Positions 44,407-51,704 of a stretch of DNA of 64,000 nt are shown here, piece after piece. The DNA is from a virus: positions 22,583 to 86,582 of IMG/VR virus record IMGVR_UViG_3300034037_000036; one strand, written 5' to 3'. Every line of letters begins with the position of its first letter. The first letter of the stretch is position 1. A program made the position numbers and the translations under genes. Under the pieces are notes generated by a model. That model was not told the origin of the DNA. It saw only the letters and a program-made list of their open reading frames with translations, and made no database searches.

Positions 44407-45471
44407 GTGAAACTTACATTGAAAATAAAACTTTTGCCTACCGATGAACAGGTTAACTTGCTTCTCGAAACGATGAAAGAGGCTAATGCTGTTTGTAATG
44501 CTATTTCTGATATAGCTTGGCAAGAAAAGATTTTCAATAAGTTTAAGTTGCATCATCGAGTTTACCACGCTTACAAGGCTACGTTTCAACTTTCCTCTCA
44601 AATGCTTATAAGGCAAATAGCTAAAGTTGCTGATGCTTATAAGTTGGATAAGAAAACTAAACGCACTTTTAAACCACTTGGAAGTATTGCTTATGATAGC
44701 AGGATAATAACTTACAAGTCCAATAATGTGGTTTCTTTGTGGTGTATAGGTGGCAGGCAAAATATTGATTTTGTTTGCCATAATCCTGCTTATATTCCCT
44801 ATATTAAAGGAGAGGCTGATTTGGTTTACAAAAAGGGTAAATTTTACCTTTATCAAACTGTTGATGTTCCTGAAAAAGATGTTAATGATGTTGAGGAATT
44901 TATTGGCTGTGATTTTGGTTTGACTGACATAATTGTAACTTCTGATGGTGTTAAGTATTCTGCTGATGAGCTTAACGCATATCGTAAACATAGACAAAAG
45001 GTTCGGAGTTCTATTCAACGCAAAGGCACGAAAGGGGCCAAACGCCTCCTGAAACGGCTTTCTGGCAAAGAAAGAACTCATGCTTCCATAATTAATCACA
45101 CTATTGCAAAGTCTATTGTTCAATCTGCTAAAAAGCAAGGCAAGGGAATTGCCATTGAAGACCTTACTGGAATTAGATTTACAAGTAAAAAAAGAAACAA
45201 GAAGTTTCGGACTAAACTTGGTAACTGGAATTTCTCTATGCTTCGTAAGTATATTGAATATAAGGCTTTGCTTAATGGTGTGAAATGTATTGTAGTTAAC
45301 CCTGCTTATACAAGTCAAACATGTAGTACATGTAAGCATATTGGAAGACGAACCAATAAAGTGTTTAAATGCACTAACACAAATTGCAAAGTAGATATTA
45401 TTGACGCAGATTTTAACGCCTCTCAAAATATCTCTTTGCTTGGGGTTAGAAAACTGTTCATGAAAATTTAA
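44407..45471 (+). CDS. tnpB: TnpB RNA-guided nuclease (IS200/IS605 type), stand-alone
   Basis: 354 residues with a GTG start chosen because KLTLKIKLLPTDEQ is the usual N-terminus. RuvC residues are all present: Asp169 in GCDFGLTDI, Glu251 in AIEDLTGI, Asp335 in DADFNASQN. A zinc ribbon CSTCKHIG..CTNTNC sits before the last Asp. TnpB is the ancestor-type effector of Cas12, guided by an omega RNA made from the element's 3' end. No TnpA partner of the Y1 type is adjacent, so it would move only in trans. Higher G+C and codon use point to recent arrival. Confidence 0.92.
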   Translation: MKLTLKIKLLPTDEQVNLLLETMKEANAVCNAISDIAWQEKIFNKFKLHHRVYHAYKATFQLSSQMLIRQIAKVADAYKLDKKTKRTFKPLGSIAYDSRIITYKSNNVVSLWCIGGRQNIDFVCHNPAYIPYIKGEADLVYKKGKFYLYQTVDVPEKDVNDVEEFIGCDFGLTDIIVTSDGVKYSADELNAYRKHRQKVRSSIQRKGTKGAKRLLKRLSGKERTHASIINHTIAKSIVQSAKKQGKGIAIEDLTGIRFTSKKRNKKFRTKLGNWNFSMLRKYIEYKALLNGVKCIVVNPAYTSQTCSTCKHIGRRTNKVFKCTNTNCKVDIIDADFNASQNISLLGVRKLFMKI

Positions 45472-45540
45472 GTAAAAATTAGGAAAGTTAGATAAAATTA
45501 TGTAAATTTGTTGAACTTTTTAATTTCATTGTATATTTAT

Positions 45541-45759
45541 ATGAAAACAAAAATACAAAAATTAATAGATAAAATGGAAAATATACAATACAAGGTAGTT
45601 CGTGTAACTAAAGAAGAATTTGAATTGGAAGGTGGTGACATTTATCCTCATACATTCGAATTGGATGAAGACATTACTGTTGAGGAATTTCAGAAATTAC
45701 TTGATTCATCAAAACAATTGGTGTTGGAGCAGATAAAAAGAATTAACGAAGAAGAGTGA
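45541..45759 (+). CDS. Small protein coupled to the IS607 transposase
   Basis: 72 residues from the ATG at 45541 (another ATG at 45571 is possible). Charged N-terminus, then YKVVRVTKEEFELEGGDIY, a short fold and an acidic helical end. Its stop overlaps the GTG start of the serine transposase. A TTTG (45507), 21 bases, TATATTTA (45532) pair precedes it, close to the host promoter form. Function unknown; it may control the transposase. Confidence 0.55.
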   Translation: MKTKIQKLIDKMENIQYKVVRVTKEEFELEGGDIYPHTFELDEDITVEEFQKLLDSSKQLVLEQIKRINEEE

Positions 45760-46385
45760 GCAACCTACTAAACATAAAAGAAGCATCAGAGTACCTTAAC
45801 GTACATCCAGATACACTTAGACGTTGGGATAAGGAAGGTAAACTCATCCCTGTTAAAACTGACGGTGGACATAGAAGGTATCAACAAGAAGTCCTTGATG
45901 AATTCATTGGTATCCATCAAAGAGAGGTTAAGGAAGTTGTTCTTCCTGTAGCAATATATTCTCGTGTGAGTTCACATGAACAGAAAGCAAAAGGGGACCT
46001 TGATAGACAATCGCAGAGATTGAGTGAATACTGTGCAAAGAAGAAGTTTGTTGTTGGAGAAATTATAAAGGATGTTGGAAGTGGGTTGTCAGATACGAGA
46101 AGTGGATTCTTAAAGTTAACGAAGCTTGTGATTGAGAAGAAGATTTCTAAAATTATAATTGAACACAAGGACAGGTTGACAAGATTTCAGTTTGGGTTTA
46201 TTGAGCGAATGTTCAATAGTTATGGTGTTGAGATTGTATGTGTGGAGAAGGTTGATGTAAGTGAAGAGGAAGAATTGGTTAATGACATCATGATGCTTAT
46301 GGCAAGTTTCAGTGGTAAATTATATGGTAAAAGGAGTGTTAAGAGAAGAAAAAATAAAAAAAGAAGAATTAAAGTTGATAAGTAA
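45756..46385 (+). CDS. tnpA: IS607-family serine transposase TnpA
   Basis: 209 residues, GTG start in a GTGA overlap. N-terminal MerR-like helix-turn-helix (NIKEASEYLNVHPDTLRRWD, then GGHRRYQ), followed by the serine-recombinase domain: VAIYSRVSSHEQ with the nucleophile Ser72, DLDRQSQRL, DVGSGLSDTRSGF, IIEHKDRLTRF and a basic C-terminal helix. This small TnpA type catalyses IS607 excision and insertion through a circle, with little target specificity. It pairs with the TnpB that follows after 3 bases. Confidence 0.95.
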   Translation: MSNLLNIKEASEYLNVHPDTLRRWDKEGKLIPVKTDGGHRRYQQEVLDEFIGIHQREVKEVVLPVAIYSRVSSHEQKAKGDLDRQSQRLSEYCAKKKFVVGEIIKDVGSGLSDTRSGFLKLTKLVIEKKISKIIIEHKDRLTRFQFGFIERMFNSYGVEIVCVEKVDVSEEEELVNDIMMLMASFSGKLYGKRSVKRRKNKKRRIKVDK

Positions 46386-46388
46386 ACA

Positions 46389-47513
46389 ATGAAAATAGTT
46401 CGTTCATCCAAATGCTCATTAAAATTCTCAACTGACAATAAATTAAGTCAGTTGAGAACCATTCTTTCCGAATATGGAAGGGTGGTTAATATCTTTATTG
46501 ATTATTTTTGGGAATTGGATGAACTTCCTTCTAAAGGAAAGTTGTTAAAACCAATTGTTGATATTCCAACTTATGGAGATGAACCAAGTTGGCTTTCAGC
46601 ACGACTGAGAAAGGTTGCTGCAAGAGAAGCGATAGATATGCTTCTTGCAATGAAAAATAGATGGAAGGATAATCCAAAGAAATTAAAGAAGCCAGTTCAT
46701 AAAGGCAAGAAAATGAATGTGAGTTCCACAATTGCTGACCTAATTTCGGCACAAAACGCAACTGAATTTGATTGCTGGCTTCATCTTTCATCCATTGGTA
46801 ATAAGATAATATTGGATTTACCAATTAAATTACACAAACAGTTTCATAAGTGGAATGAACTTGGAAATAGACTCAATTCTTATATTATAACTGATAAATA
46901 TGTACAGTTTTCTTTTGAGATTGAGACTGGTAAGAAAAGAGAAGGTAAGAAGGTTGTTGGGATTGACACAGGAATAAATGCACTTGCTTCTTCTTCTTCT
47001 GGCAAACAATATGGGACTGATATTAAGGAATTGATTGAGAGAGTTAAGAGATGTAAATATGGTTCAAAAGGTCAGCAACGGGCAAGGAGAGCATTAAAAC
47101 AAAGAATTGATGAAATTGCTATTGAGGTAATTAGTAGTGAAAACCCAGATTTAATTGTTATTGAGCAATTAAAGAACATGGGCCATAAAAGCAAGGTCAA
47201 ACGCCTATTGACCAAAAATATTAGGCGTTCTATCGGTATTTGGAATTGGAGGTACTGGCTTATGAGGATTGAACAACAGTGTGAATTAAACCGTGTTTCG
47301 TTCAGAACTGTTTCCCCATATTACACCAGCCAAACATGCCCAAACTGTAACCATGTCGATAGGAAGAACCGAAACGGGATTGAGTTTAAGTGTCAGAGTT
47401 GTGGTTACACTGACAATGCAGATATAAACGCTGCCTTAAATATCATGAATCGGTTCATCTTGGGAAAATACGGTTCCCAATACAAACAAGAGAACATACG
47501 TAGTTTTACGTAA
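46389..47513 (+). CDS. tnpB: TnpB RNA-guided nuclease (IS607-associated)
   Basis: 374 residues. RuvC residues: Asp193 in GIDTGINAL, Glu259 in VIEQLKNM, Asp345 in DNADINAALN. Zinc ribbon CPNCNH..CQSC precedes the last Asp. The N-terminal wedge domain and the basic bridge region (ARLRKVAAREAIDML, RARRALKQR) fit the family. All catalytic residues are intact, so it is probably active. Its omega RNA should come from the 3' end of the gene and the downstream hairpin region. Divergent from the TnpB at 44407. Confidence 0.93.
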   Translation: MKIVRSSKCSLKFSTDNKLSQLRTILSEYGRVVNIFIDYFWELDELPSKGKLLKPIVDIPTYGDEPSWLSARLRKVAAREAIDMLLAMKNRWKDNPKKLKKPVHKGKKMNVSSTIADLISAQNATEFDCWLHLSSIGNKIILDLPIKLHKQFHKWNELGNRLNSYIITDKYVQFSFEIETGKKREGKKVVGIDTGINALASSSSGKQYGTDIKELIERVKRCKYGSKGQQRARRALKQRIDEIAIEVISSENPDLIVIEQLKNMGHKSKVKRLLTKNIRRSIGIWNWRYWLMRIEQQCELNRVSFRTVSPYYTSQTCPNCNHVDRKNRNGIEFKCQSCGYTDNADINAALNIMNRFILGKYGSQYKQENIRSFT

Positions 47514-47592
47514 GTTTGATTGAACGGTATCCGTAAACATGCCTGAAAAATCGACTATGTATTGCTCTTTGCATTCGTAGTTAGGTTTAAAG

Positions 47593-47619
47593 CCCATCCC
47601 ATCGCTTTGCGTGGGTGGG
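47593..47619 (+). ncRNA. Right-end hairpin and likely omega RNA 3' part of the IS607-type element
   Basis: CCCA, CCCA, CGC pair with GCG, TGGG, TGGG around loop TTT. The same GTGGGTGGGTAGTT end motif is found at 57076-57088. In TnpB elements the omega RNA runs from the 3' end of tnpB into this end, and the adjoining sequence acts as guide. If so, the guide would begin near 47625 (CAGGGAAGAAAACTTTG...). Boundaries are inferred. Confidence 0.55.
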
Positions 47620-47648
47620 TAGTTTACAGGGAAGAAAACTTTGTGAAA

Positions 47649-47685
47649 TGTGAATCCCATTTATTTAATAAGTGGGGCATTCACA
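47649..47685. terminator. Hairpin at the end of the leftward virion operon
   Basis: TGTGAAT / ATTCACA outer stem with CCCA / TGGG inside, loop about 13 bases, just past the stop of the 151-residue leftward gene. A terminator for that operon, or a further part of the insertion element; no clear T tract either way. Confidence 0.4.
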
Positions 47686-47689
47686 GGTT

Positions 47690-48145
47690 TTAATTTAATG
47701 ATTTGATTGAAGAAATAATATAAGTTAATTTATTTTTTGGGACACCTATTTTTTCTGCAAAATATACAATAGCCTCTGCTTTTTCTTGTGGTGTATTTAA
47801 CCTTTCGACAATGGTTTTCATTGTGTTGCTATCAAGTTTGTCCAATAATTTTTTAACATCGTTTTTAACATTCTCATCAACCTCTTCTTTAATATGATAC
47901 TTTTTCTTAATAGATTTAACACATGATTCATATTTATCTTTATCATCTCTACCAACACTTTTGGTACATATTGCCCAGGGATTTATTTTTTTAGCCTCAT
48001 CAATAACCTTTATTGTTACATTATCATCATCACCAACCTTTCTAATAACATTTTCAAGATCTTCTTTATTCACAACCACCACAGCTTCTTCAATTAGTTT
48101 TTTAATATCTTTTTTCATGATACATAATTTAAGGTTATTATTCAT
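47690..48145 (-). CDS. Conserved phage protein with PWAICTKSVG motif
   Basis: 151 residues; an alternative ATG at 48118 (MKKDIKKLIEEA) is also plausible. The motif NPWAICTKSVGRDDKDKYES followed by CVKSIKKKY is common in virion-region proteins of large marine myophages. The C-terminal half is helical and may fold separately. ATGA overlap with the upstream gene. Function unknown; likely virion-associated. Confidence 0.6.
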   Translation of the reverse strand: MNNNLKLCIMKKDIKKLIEEAVVVVNKEDLENVIRKVGDDDNVTIKVIDEAKKINPWAICTKSVGRDDKDKYESCVKSIKKKYHIKEEVDENVKNDVKKLLDKLDSNTMKTIVERLNTPQEKAEAIVYFAEKIGVPKNKLTYIISSIKSLN

Positions 48146-48564
48146 TCCTTTTCCTCAAAACTTACGAATTTATAATTATCCATTAAATCTCTCATAAATA
48201 ATTTTTCTTCAACATCAACAATACTATCACCAAATTTAAATACCAATCTGTTTTCTGGATAAGTTTCATATTCATCAATATTTTCCCACCCCAAAGCTAT
48301 AACACCATCTATACTATCCCACATTGAAAACAGTGAACTGTTTTGAACTGTTTCAATTACAACATCTGTTTTAATGGTTATTACTCCAGAAATAAAATCT
48401 TTTGAGGGAGGTTTTGGTAAACCAGATGCTGGTAACATATCCCAATCAGTACCATCTATATCTTCAATATTTTTAGAAAAAATAAATTCATAAATAGTTA
48501 ACCCCTCCCAATCTTTACCTACAGTATTGATAAATACAAGTTTTAAATCTTGATTTTTTTTCAT
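48142..48564 (-). CDS. Conserved phage protein (KDWEG..YEFIFS family)
   Basis: 140 residues. Blocks LVFINTVGKDWEGLTIYEFI, DIDGTDWDMLPASGLPKPP, DSIDGVIALGWENIDEY and RLVFKFGDS match a conserved hypothetical protein I recall from T4-like marine phages. An all-alpha/beta soluble protein with no enzymatic motif. Start and stop overlap both neighbours, so it belongs to a tight three-gene operon. Confidence 0.65.
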   Translation of the reverse strand: MKKNQDLKLVFINTVGKDWEGLTIYEFIFSKNIEDIDGTDWDMLPASGLPKPPSKDFISGVITIKTDVVIETVQNSSLFSMWDSIDGVIALGWENIDEYETYPENRLVFKFGDSIVDVEEKLFMRDLMDNYKFVSFEEKE

Positions 48565-49943
48565 TATATCAATTCTTTAAATCTTTTAATGAAATAATCA
48601 ACACTTTCAGTTATATTTTCACTTTTTTCTTCTTTTTCCATTTCATTTTTAATTTCTTCTGGAATTTCTTCATTTTCGGAAGTTTCAGCTTCTTCATTTC
48701 CAACTTTTTCATTTTCAGATTTTTCATTTCCAGCACTTCGTATTTTCATAATAATATCTTCTTTATCTTCTTCATCCATCATAGCAGCATGTGTAGCTGA
48801 AATTATCATATTAATAACAAATTTTTCCAAATCAAAATCAGGATGTTCCAAATCTTTTGAATATTTTCTTAATTCTGATGCAAGTTTACCAGCCAAACTT
48901 TGTATTCTTTTTTTAGGATCTTCATTCATTTCATTTGTTTGGGTTGCATCATTTTGTGGTTCACTTTCATTATTAAATTCTATAGGTATGGATAATTTAT
49001 AATCTTTATCTTCTGTTAAATAATCAGCATCATGACCATTGGGTTTTACGGTATTCATATAAAACACAGCCATTTTTCTTGCTTCTTCGCTGGTTCTATA
49101 TGCTTTTTTTGCACAAGAAATGTTTGGACCTTCAAAACCATGTTCTCTACACCATTCAGTGAATTTTCCTTTTTCAATAGCTTCATTTATTTGACAATCT
49201 TCTTTTATGGGTGCAGTTTCTCTTTTGGATAAGAAATACTCTAATTTTAATGCAATATCATTGATAGTTTCATCTCCTTTTATTTTAATAATTGGTTTTC
49301 CGTTAAAATATAATGTTTTATCTTTAACAACGATTCTATCATCAGGGAATCTTTTGTCTAATTCATCTTTTAGAAATTTTTCAAAATCTGGTTTAAGCCC
49401 GCTATCAACCCAAGCGGTTTCTTCAGTTATTATATTGTCAAGGTTTTTTACTTTTTTAATAATTTCATCAATCATTTTATCAGATTCGGTTATAATAACA
49501 TCATCAAAATTTTCCATAATAGTTTTTTTTGAATTTTCTGTTTTATTATTTTCATTATTATCTTCTAATATTAGCTCACCAGTATAGTGTAAATTATCAT
49601 TTTCAAATACATTAACTTTTTCACCACCATATAATTCGTGTAGTGATAACATTTTTAAATTTAATTTTTTTAATGCTTTTGAATAAGATGGATATTCATG
49701 ATATTTTTTATTAATTTCTCCACCAATATATCTCAAATCTGAAGGTAATATATTATTTTTCTTTTCACTTTCCATTATATAATATTTATTATTCTCACGA
49801 GCAATCGCATATACTTTACCATCAGGAGCTTTTTTAGTTAATTCAATTGACATATTAAATTTATTTTTCTCCGTTTCCTTAGGCATTAATCTATGCATTT
49901 CAGAAATCAATTCTTTAGTTGTTTTGTTTTTAAAATGTTTCAT
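48564..49943 (-). CDS. Probable head/virion protein, 459 residues
   Basis: Charged modular protein. N-terminal part about 1-130 ends at LILEDNNENN; IITESDKM and NIITEETAW (about 150-175) are typical prohead-protease-like sites separating modules. A middle domain of about 70 residues follows (FLKDELDKRFPDDRIVVKDK), then a Cys-containing module KGKFTEWCREHGFEGPN..SCAKKAY, and a very acidic tail. Resembles multi-domain, protease-processed head proteins. No T4 counterpart is assigned. Confidence 0.6.
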   Translation of the reverse strand: MKHFKNKTTKELISEMHRLMPKETEKNKFNMSIELTKKAPDGKVYAIARENNKYYIMESEKKNNILPSDLRYIGGEINKKYHEYPSYSKALKKLNLKMLSLHELYGGEKVNVFENDNLHYTGELILEDNNENNKTENSKKTIMENFDDVIITESDKMIDEIIKKVKNLDNIITEETAWVDSGLKPDFEKFLKDELDKRFPDDRIVVKDKTLYFNGKPIIKIKGDETINDIALKLEYFLSKRETAPIKEDCQINEAIEKGKFTEWCREHGFEGPNISCAKKAYRTSEEARKMAVFYMNTVKPNGHDADYLTEDKDYKLSIPIEFNNESEPQNDATQTNEMNEDPKKRIQSLAGKLASELRKYSKDLEHPDFDLEKFVINMIISATHAAMMDEEDKEDIIMKIRSAGNEKSENEKVGNEEAETSENEEIPEEIKNEMEKEEKSENITESVDYFIKRFKELI

Positions 49944-50084
49944 TTTAAAAAAATTTTTATCTGTTATATTTCTTTATATTGGTTACTAATTTATATAATC
50001 GACACCATCCTATTATTAAATAGTATTAATTTATTTAAAATCATTCTTTTTTTAGTCATATGGTTATATCATCTATCAATTTAA

Positions 50085-50315
50085 CTAAATAGTAGGGTCA
50101 AAAACCGTAAGTGGTGAACCTATTAAGAAAACACCGCTAGTAGATACTGAAATATCTTTAACTCTAATATCTAAAACTACTCCAGGTGTTAATGGTACGG
50201 ATGTTCCGTTTAATGTTATTGTGGTTGATACAGATGAATATATTTTTGTATATAAAAATTTAGTTAAATCAGCTTGTGTATATGCATCATGTATTACACT
50301 ATTTAAATTATTCAT
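50085..50315 (-). CDS. Small beta-rich structural protein, 76 residues
   Basis: After a short helix, the sequence is a run of Thr/Ser/Val/Gly-rich strands (STTITLNGTSVPLTPG, VFLIGSPLTVFDPTI). This composition is usual in small head-decoration or tail proteins of marine phages. Its upstream leader on the minus strand contains AAATATTTATATTCC, one form of the candidate promoter motif. Confidence 0.55.
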   Translation of the reverse strand: MNNLNSVIHDAYTQADLTKFLYTKIYSSVSTTITLNGTSVPLTPGVVLDIRVKDISVSTSGVFLIGSPLTVFDPTI

Positions 50316-50411
50316 TTTTTTTATTATGTTTTTTTATGTTATTTCATTTATTAAATAGTTTAATTTAATATTTATAATAGGAATATAAATATTTTTAATT
50401 GGAATGTTAAA

Positions 50412-50987
50412 ATGATTAAAATATATGATTTATATAAAACAATAATTCAAGAAATGACTGTTGGAACGTTTGTAGCGTTTCATGGTAGCGATCACAAAAT
50501 AGAGAATTTTGTTGATGAATTTGTGGGGAGAGAAGAAGCATATGATGCGAATGGTCCAGGAATTTATTTTACAACAGATTATGATGAAGCAAAATTTTTT
50601 GGAAAATACATATATAAGGTGAAATTAGAAAATGGTAGATTCATTGATAACAAAACACCAAACACCAAAGTTAATATCAATGATGTTATTAAACTTGTTA
50701 AAATGTCCCCAAATTGGGAATATAAAGCAGAGAATTTTGATGAAGATCCAAATAAAGGTTTAAAAATGTTTGTTGATATGACATTAGAAGATAATGATTC
50801 TGAGAAAGATGTTTTTTTGCAAGTATGGTATGACTTCTATAGATATGAACCTGTTGATTATGTTAGAAATATGGTAAAACTTGGTTATGATGGTTTAATT
50901 GACGATAGTATTGCAAAAGATGGTCATAAACATATAATTGTATATAATACAAAAATAATTAAATTGATTGATGTTGAAGAAATTTAA
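50412..50987 (+). CDS. ADP-ribosyltransferase-like protein with head-targeting-type N-terminus
   Basis: 191 residues. Blocks VAFHGSDHKIENF, GPGIYFTTDYDEAKFFG, YIYKVKLENGRFID and LGYDGLIDD..HIIVYNTKIIKLID follow the polyvalent ART / DUF3990-like toxin fold, where FHGS and GIYFT line the NAD pocket. The N-terminal 14 residues end in TIIQE, an IxxE processing pattern like those in head proteins. T4 packages Alt, an ART processed by its prohead protease, so a packaged and injected effector is a plausible inference. The catalytic acidic residue is uncertain. Confidence 0.6.
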   Translation: MIKIYDLYKTIIQEMTVGTFVAFHGSDHKIENFVDEFVGREEAYDANGPGIYFTTDYDEAKFFGKYIYKVKLENGRFIDNKTPNTKVNINDVIKLVKMSPNWEYKAENFDEDPNKGLKMFVDMTLEDNDSEKDVFLQVWYDFYRYEPVDYVRNMVKLGYDGLIDDSIAKDGHKHIIVYNTKIIKLIDVEEI

Positions 50988-50988
50988 A

Positions 50989-51420
50989 TTATTTTTCTAT
51001 AAAATTTTTATTTTTTTCCCATTTATCAATTATTGTTTCCATTAAATTTTTTAAAAATCCATTTCCGTTTTCAAACTCTTCTATTAATATTTTCATATGG
51101 TTTACAATATCTTTTAATATTACAAGTTTTTCTTCATTTATAATATCATTTACTTCATTTTGCAATTGAATAGAATCATAAATTTCTTTTTTTAAGTATT
51201 CAGCATTTTTGAACAATTGATTAAAAGTTTTTCCTTGTGATTCAGATGTTTCAAATCTTACATAGTCGCTATATTCAACATTTGGATATACATAATAAAA
51301 ACCTTTGTTAAAATAAATTGTTAATGTGTTTTCATTTTTATCAAATATTGAATGCAAAATGTTAGATGAATCATACCAACATTTTATTATATTATTTTCA
51401 TCTATTTTTTTTAGTAGCAT
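50989..51420 (-). CDS. KTSC-domain protein
   Basis: 143 residues. Residues 14-66 (WYDSSNILHSIFDKNENTL then IYFNKGFYYVYPNV and SQGKTFNQLF) match the KTSC domain, a small beta fold named after lysyl-tRNA-synthetase-associated proteins and found in many phages, with unknown function. The rest is a helical C-terminus with a coiled-coil pattern. Tail-to-tail with the ART-like gene, one base between the stops. Confidence 0.75.
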   Translation of the reverse strand: MLLKKIDENNIIKCWYDSSNILHSIFDKNENTLTIYFNKGFYYVYPNVEYSDYVRFETSESQGKTFNQLFKNAEYLKKEIYDSIQLQNEVNDIINEEKLVILKDIVNHMKILIEEFENGNGFLKNLMETIIDKWEKNKNFIEK

Positions 51421-51599
51421 TCTTCAATTTTTTTTATGTTTCTTATTTCAATTAAATGTGTAATTCTTTTTTTGTTTCCAAGACTATCATTTATTATTTC
51501 TTTCACAATTATATAAGGTGGTTTAATTTCATAGCTTTCAGCACTTATTTCTAATGGTTCTTTTTGGGGATTCTCATAAAATAATTTAATTTTATACAT
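51411..51599 (-). CDS. Small beta-rich protein, 62 residues
   Basis: Strand-rich sequence (YKIKLFYENPQKEPLEI, SYEIKPPYIIVKEI) ending IRNIKKIEECY. It lies head of the KTSC gene with a 10-base overlap, so the two are coupled. No recognised family. Confidence 0.5.
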   Translation of the reverse strand: MYKIKLFYENPQKEPLEISAESYEIKPPYIIVKEIINDSLGNKKRITHLIEIRNIKKIEECY

Positions 51600-51615
51600 T
51601 TTATTCCTTATTAAA

Positions 51616-51647
51616 TTTGAATTATTAAAATTTTTTTGTATATTTGC
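51616..51647 (+). promoter_or_regulatory. Bacteroidota-type promoter of the ClpC-like gene
   Basis: TTTG (51616-51619), 19 bases, TATATTTGC (51639-51647): full consensus. Predicted start near 51654. A TATTTATATATG motif (51662) overlaps the leader. Confidence 0.85.
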
Positions 51648-51704
51648 ATTCGTTGAACGGTTATTTATATATGAAATAAATAAACATTAAAAACAAAACG
51701 TAAA

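Larger units (their letters stand above)
44294..47630 (+). mobile_element. Insertion island: stand-alone TnpB plus IS607-type element
   Basis: Between the leftward terminase and the leftward virion block lie four rightward genes: TnpB, a small protein, a serine transposase and a second TnpB. Strong hairpins stand near each end (44294-44343, 47593-47619). G+C and codon choice (CTT, GCT and similar) in the first TnpB differ from the phage. Exact ends cannot be fixed without an empty-site comparison; the two TnpB units are probably separate elements that landed side by side. Confidence 0.75.

Noticed and set aside
44377-45426. A 349-codon open frame on the minus strand opposite the first TnpB
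   Set aside because: It is a shadow of the TnpB gene. It is rich in Cys/Asn/Ile without domain structure, while the plus strand keeps all RuvC and zinc-ribbon residues.
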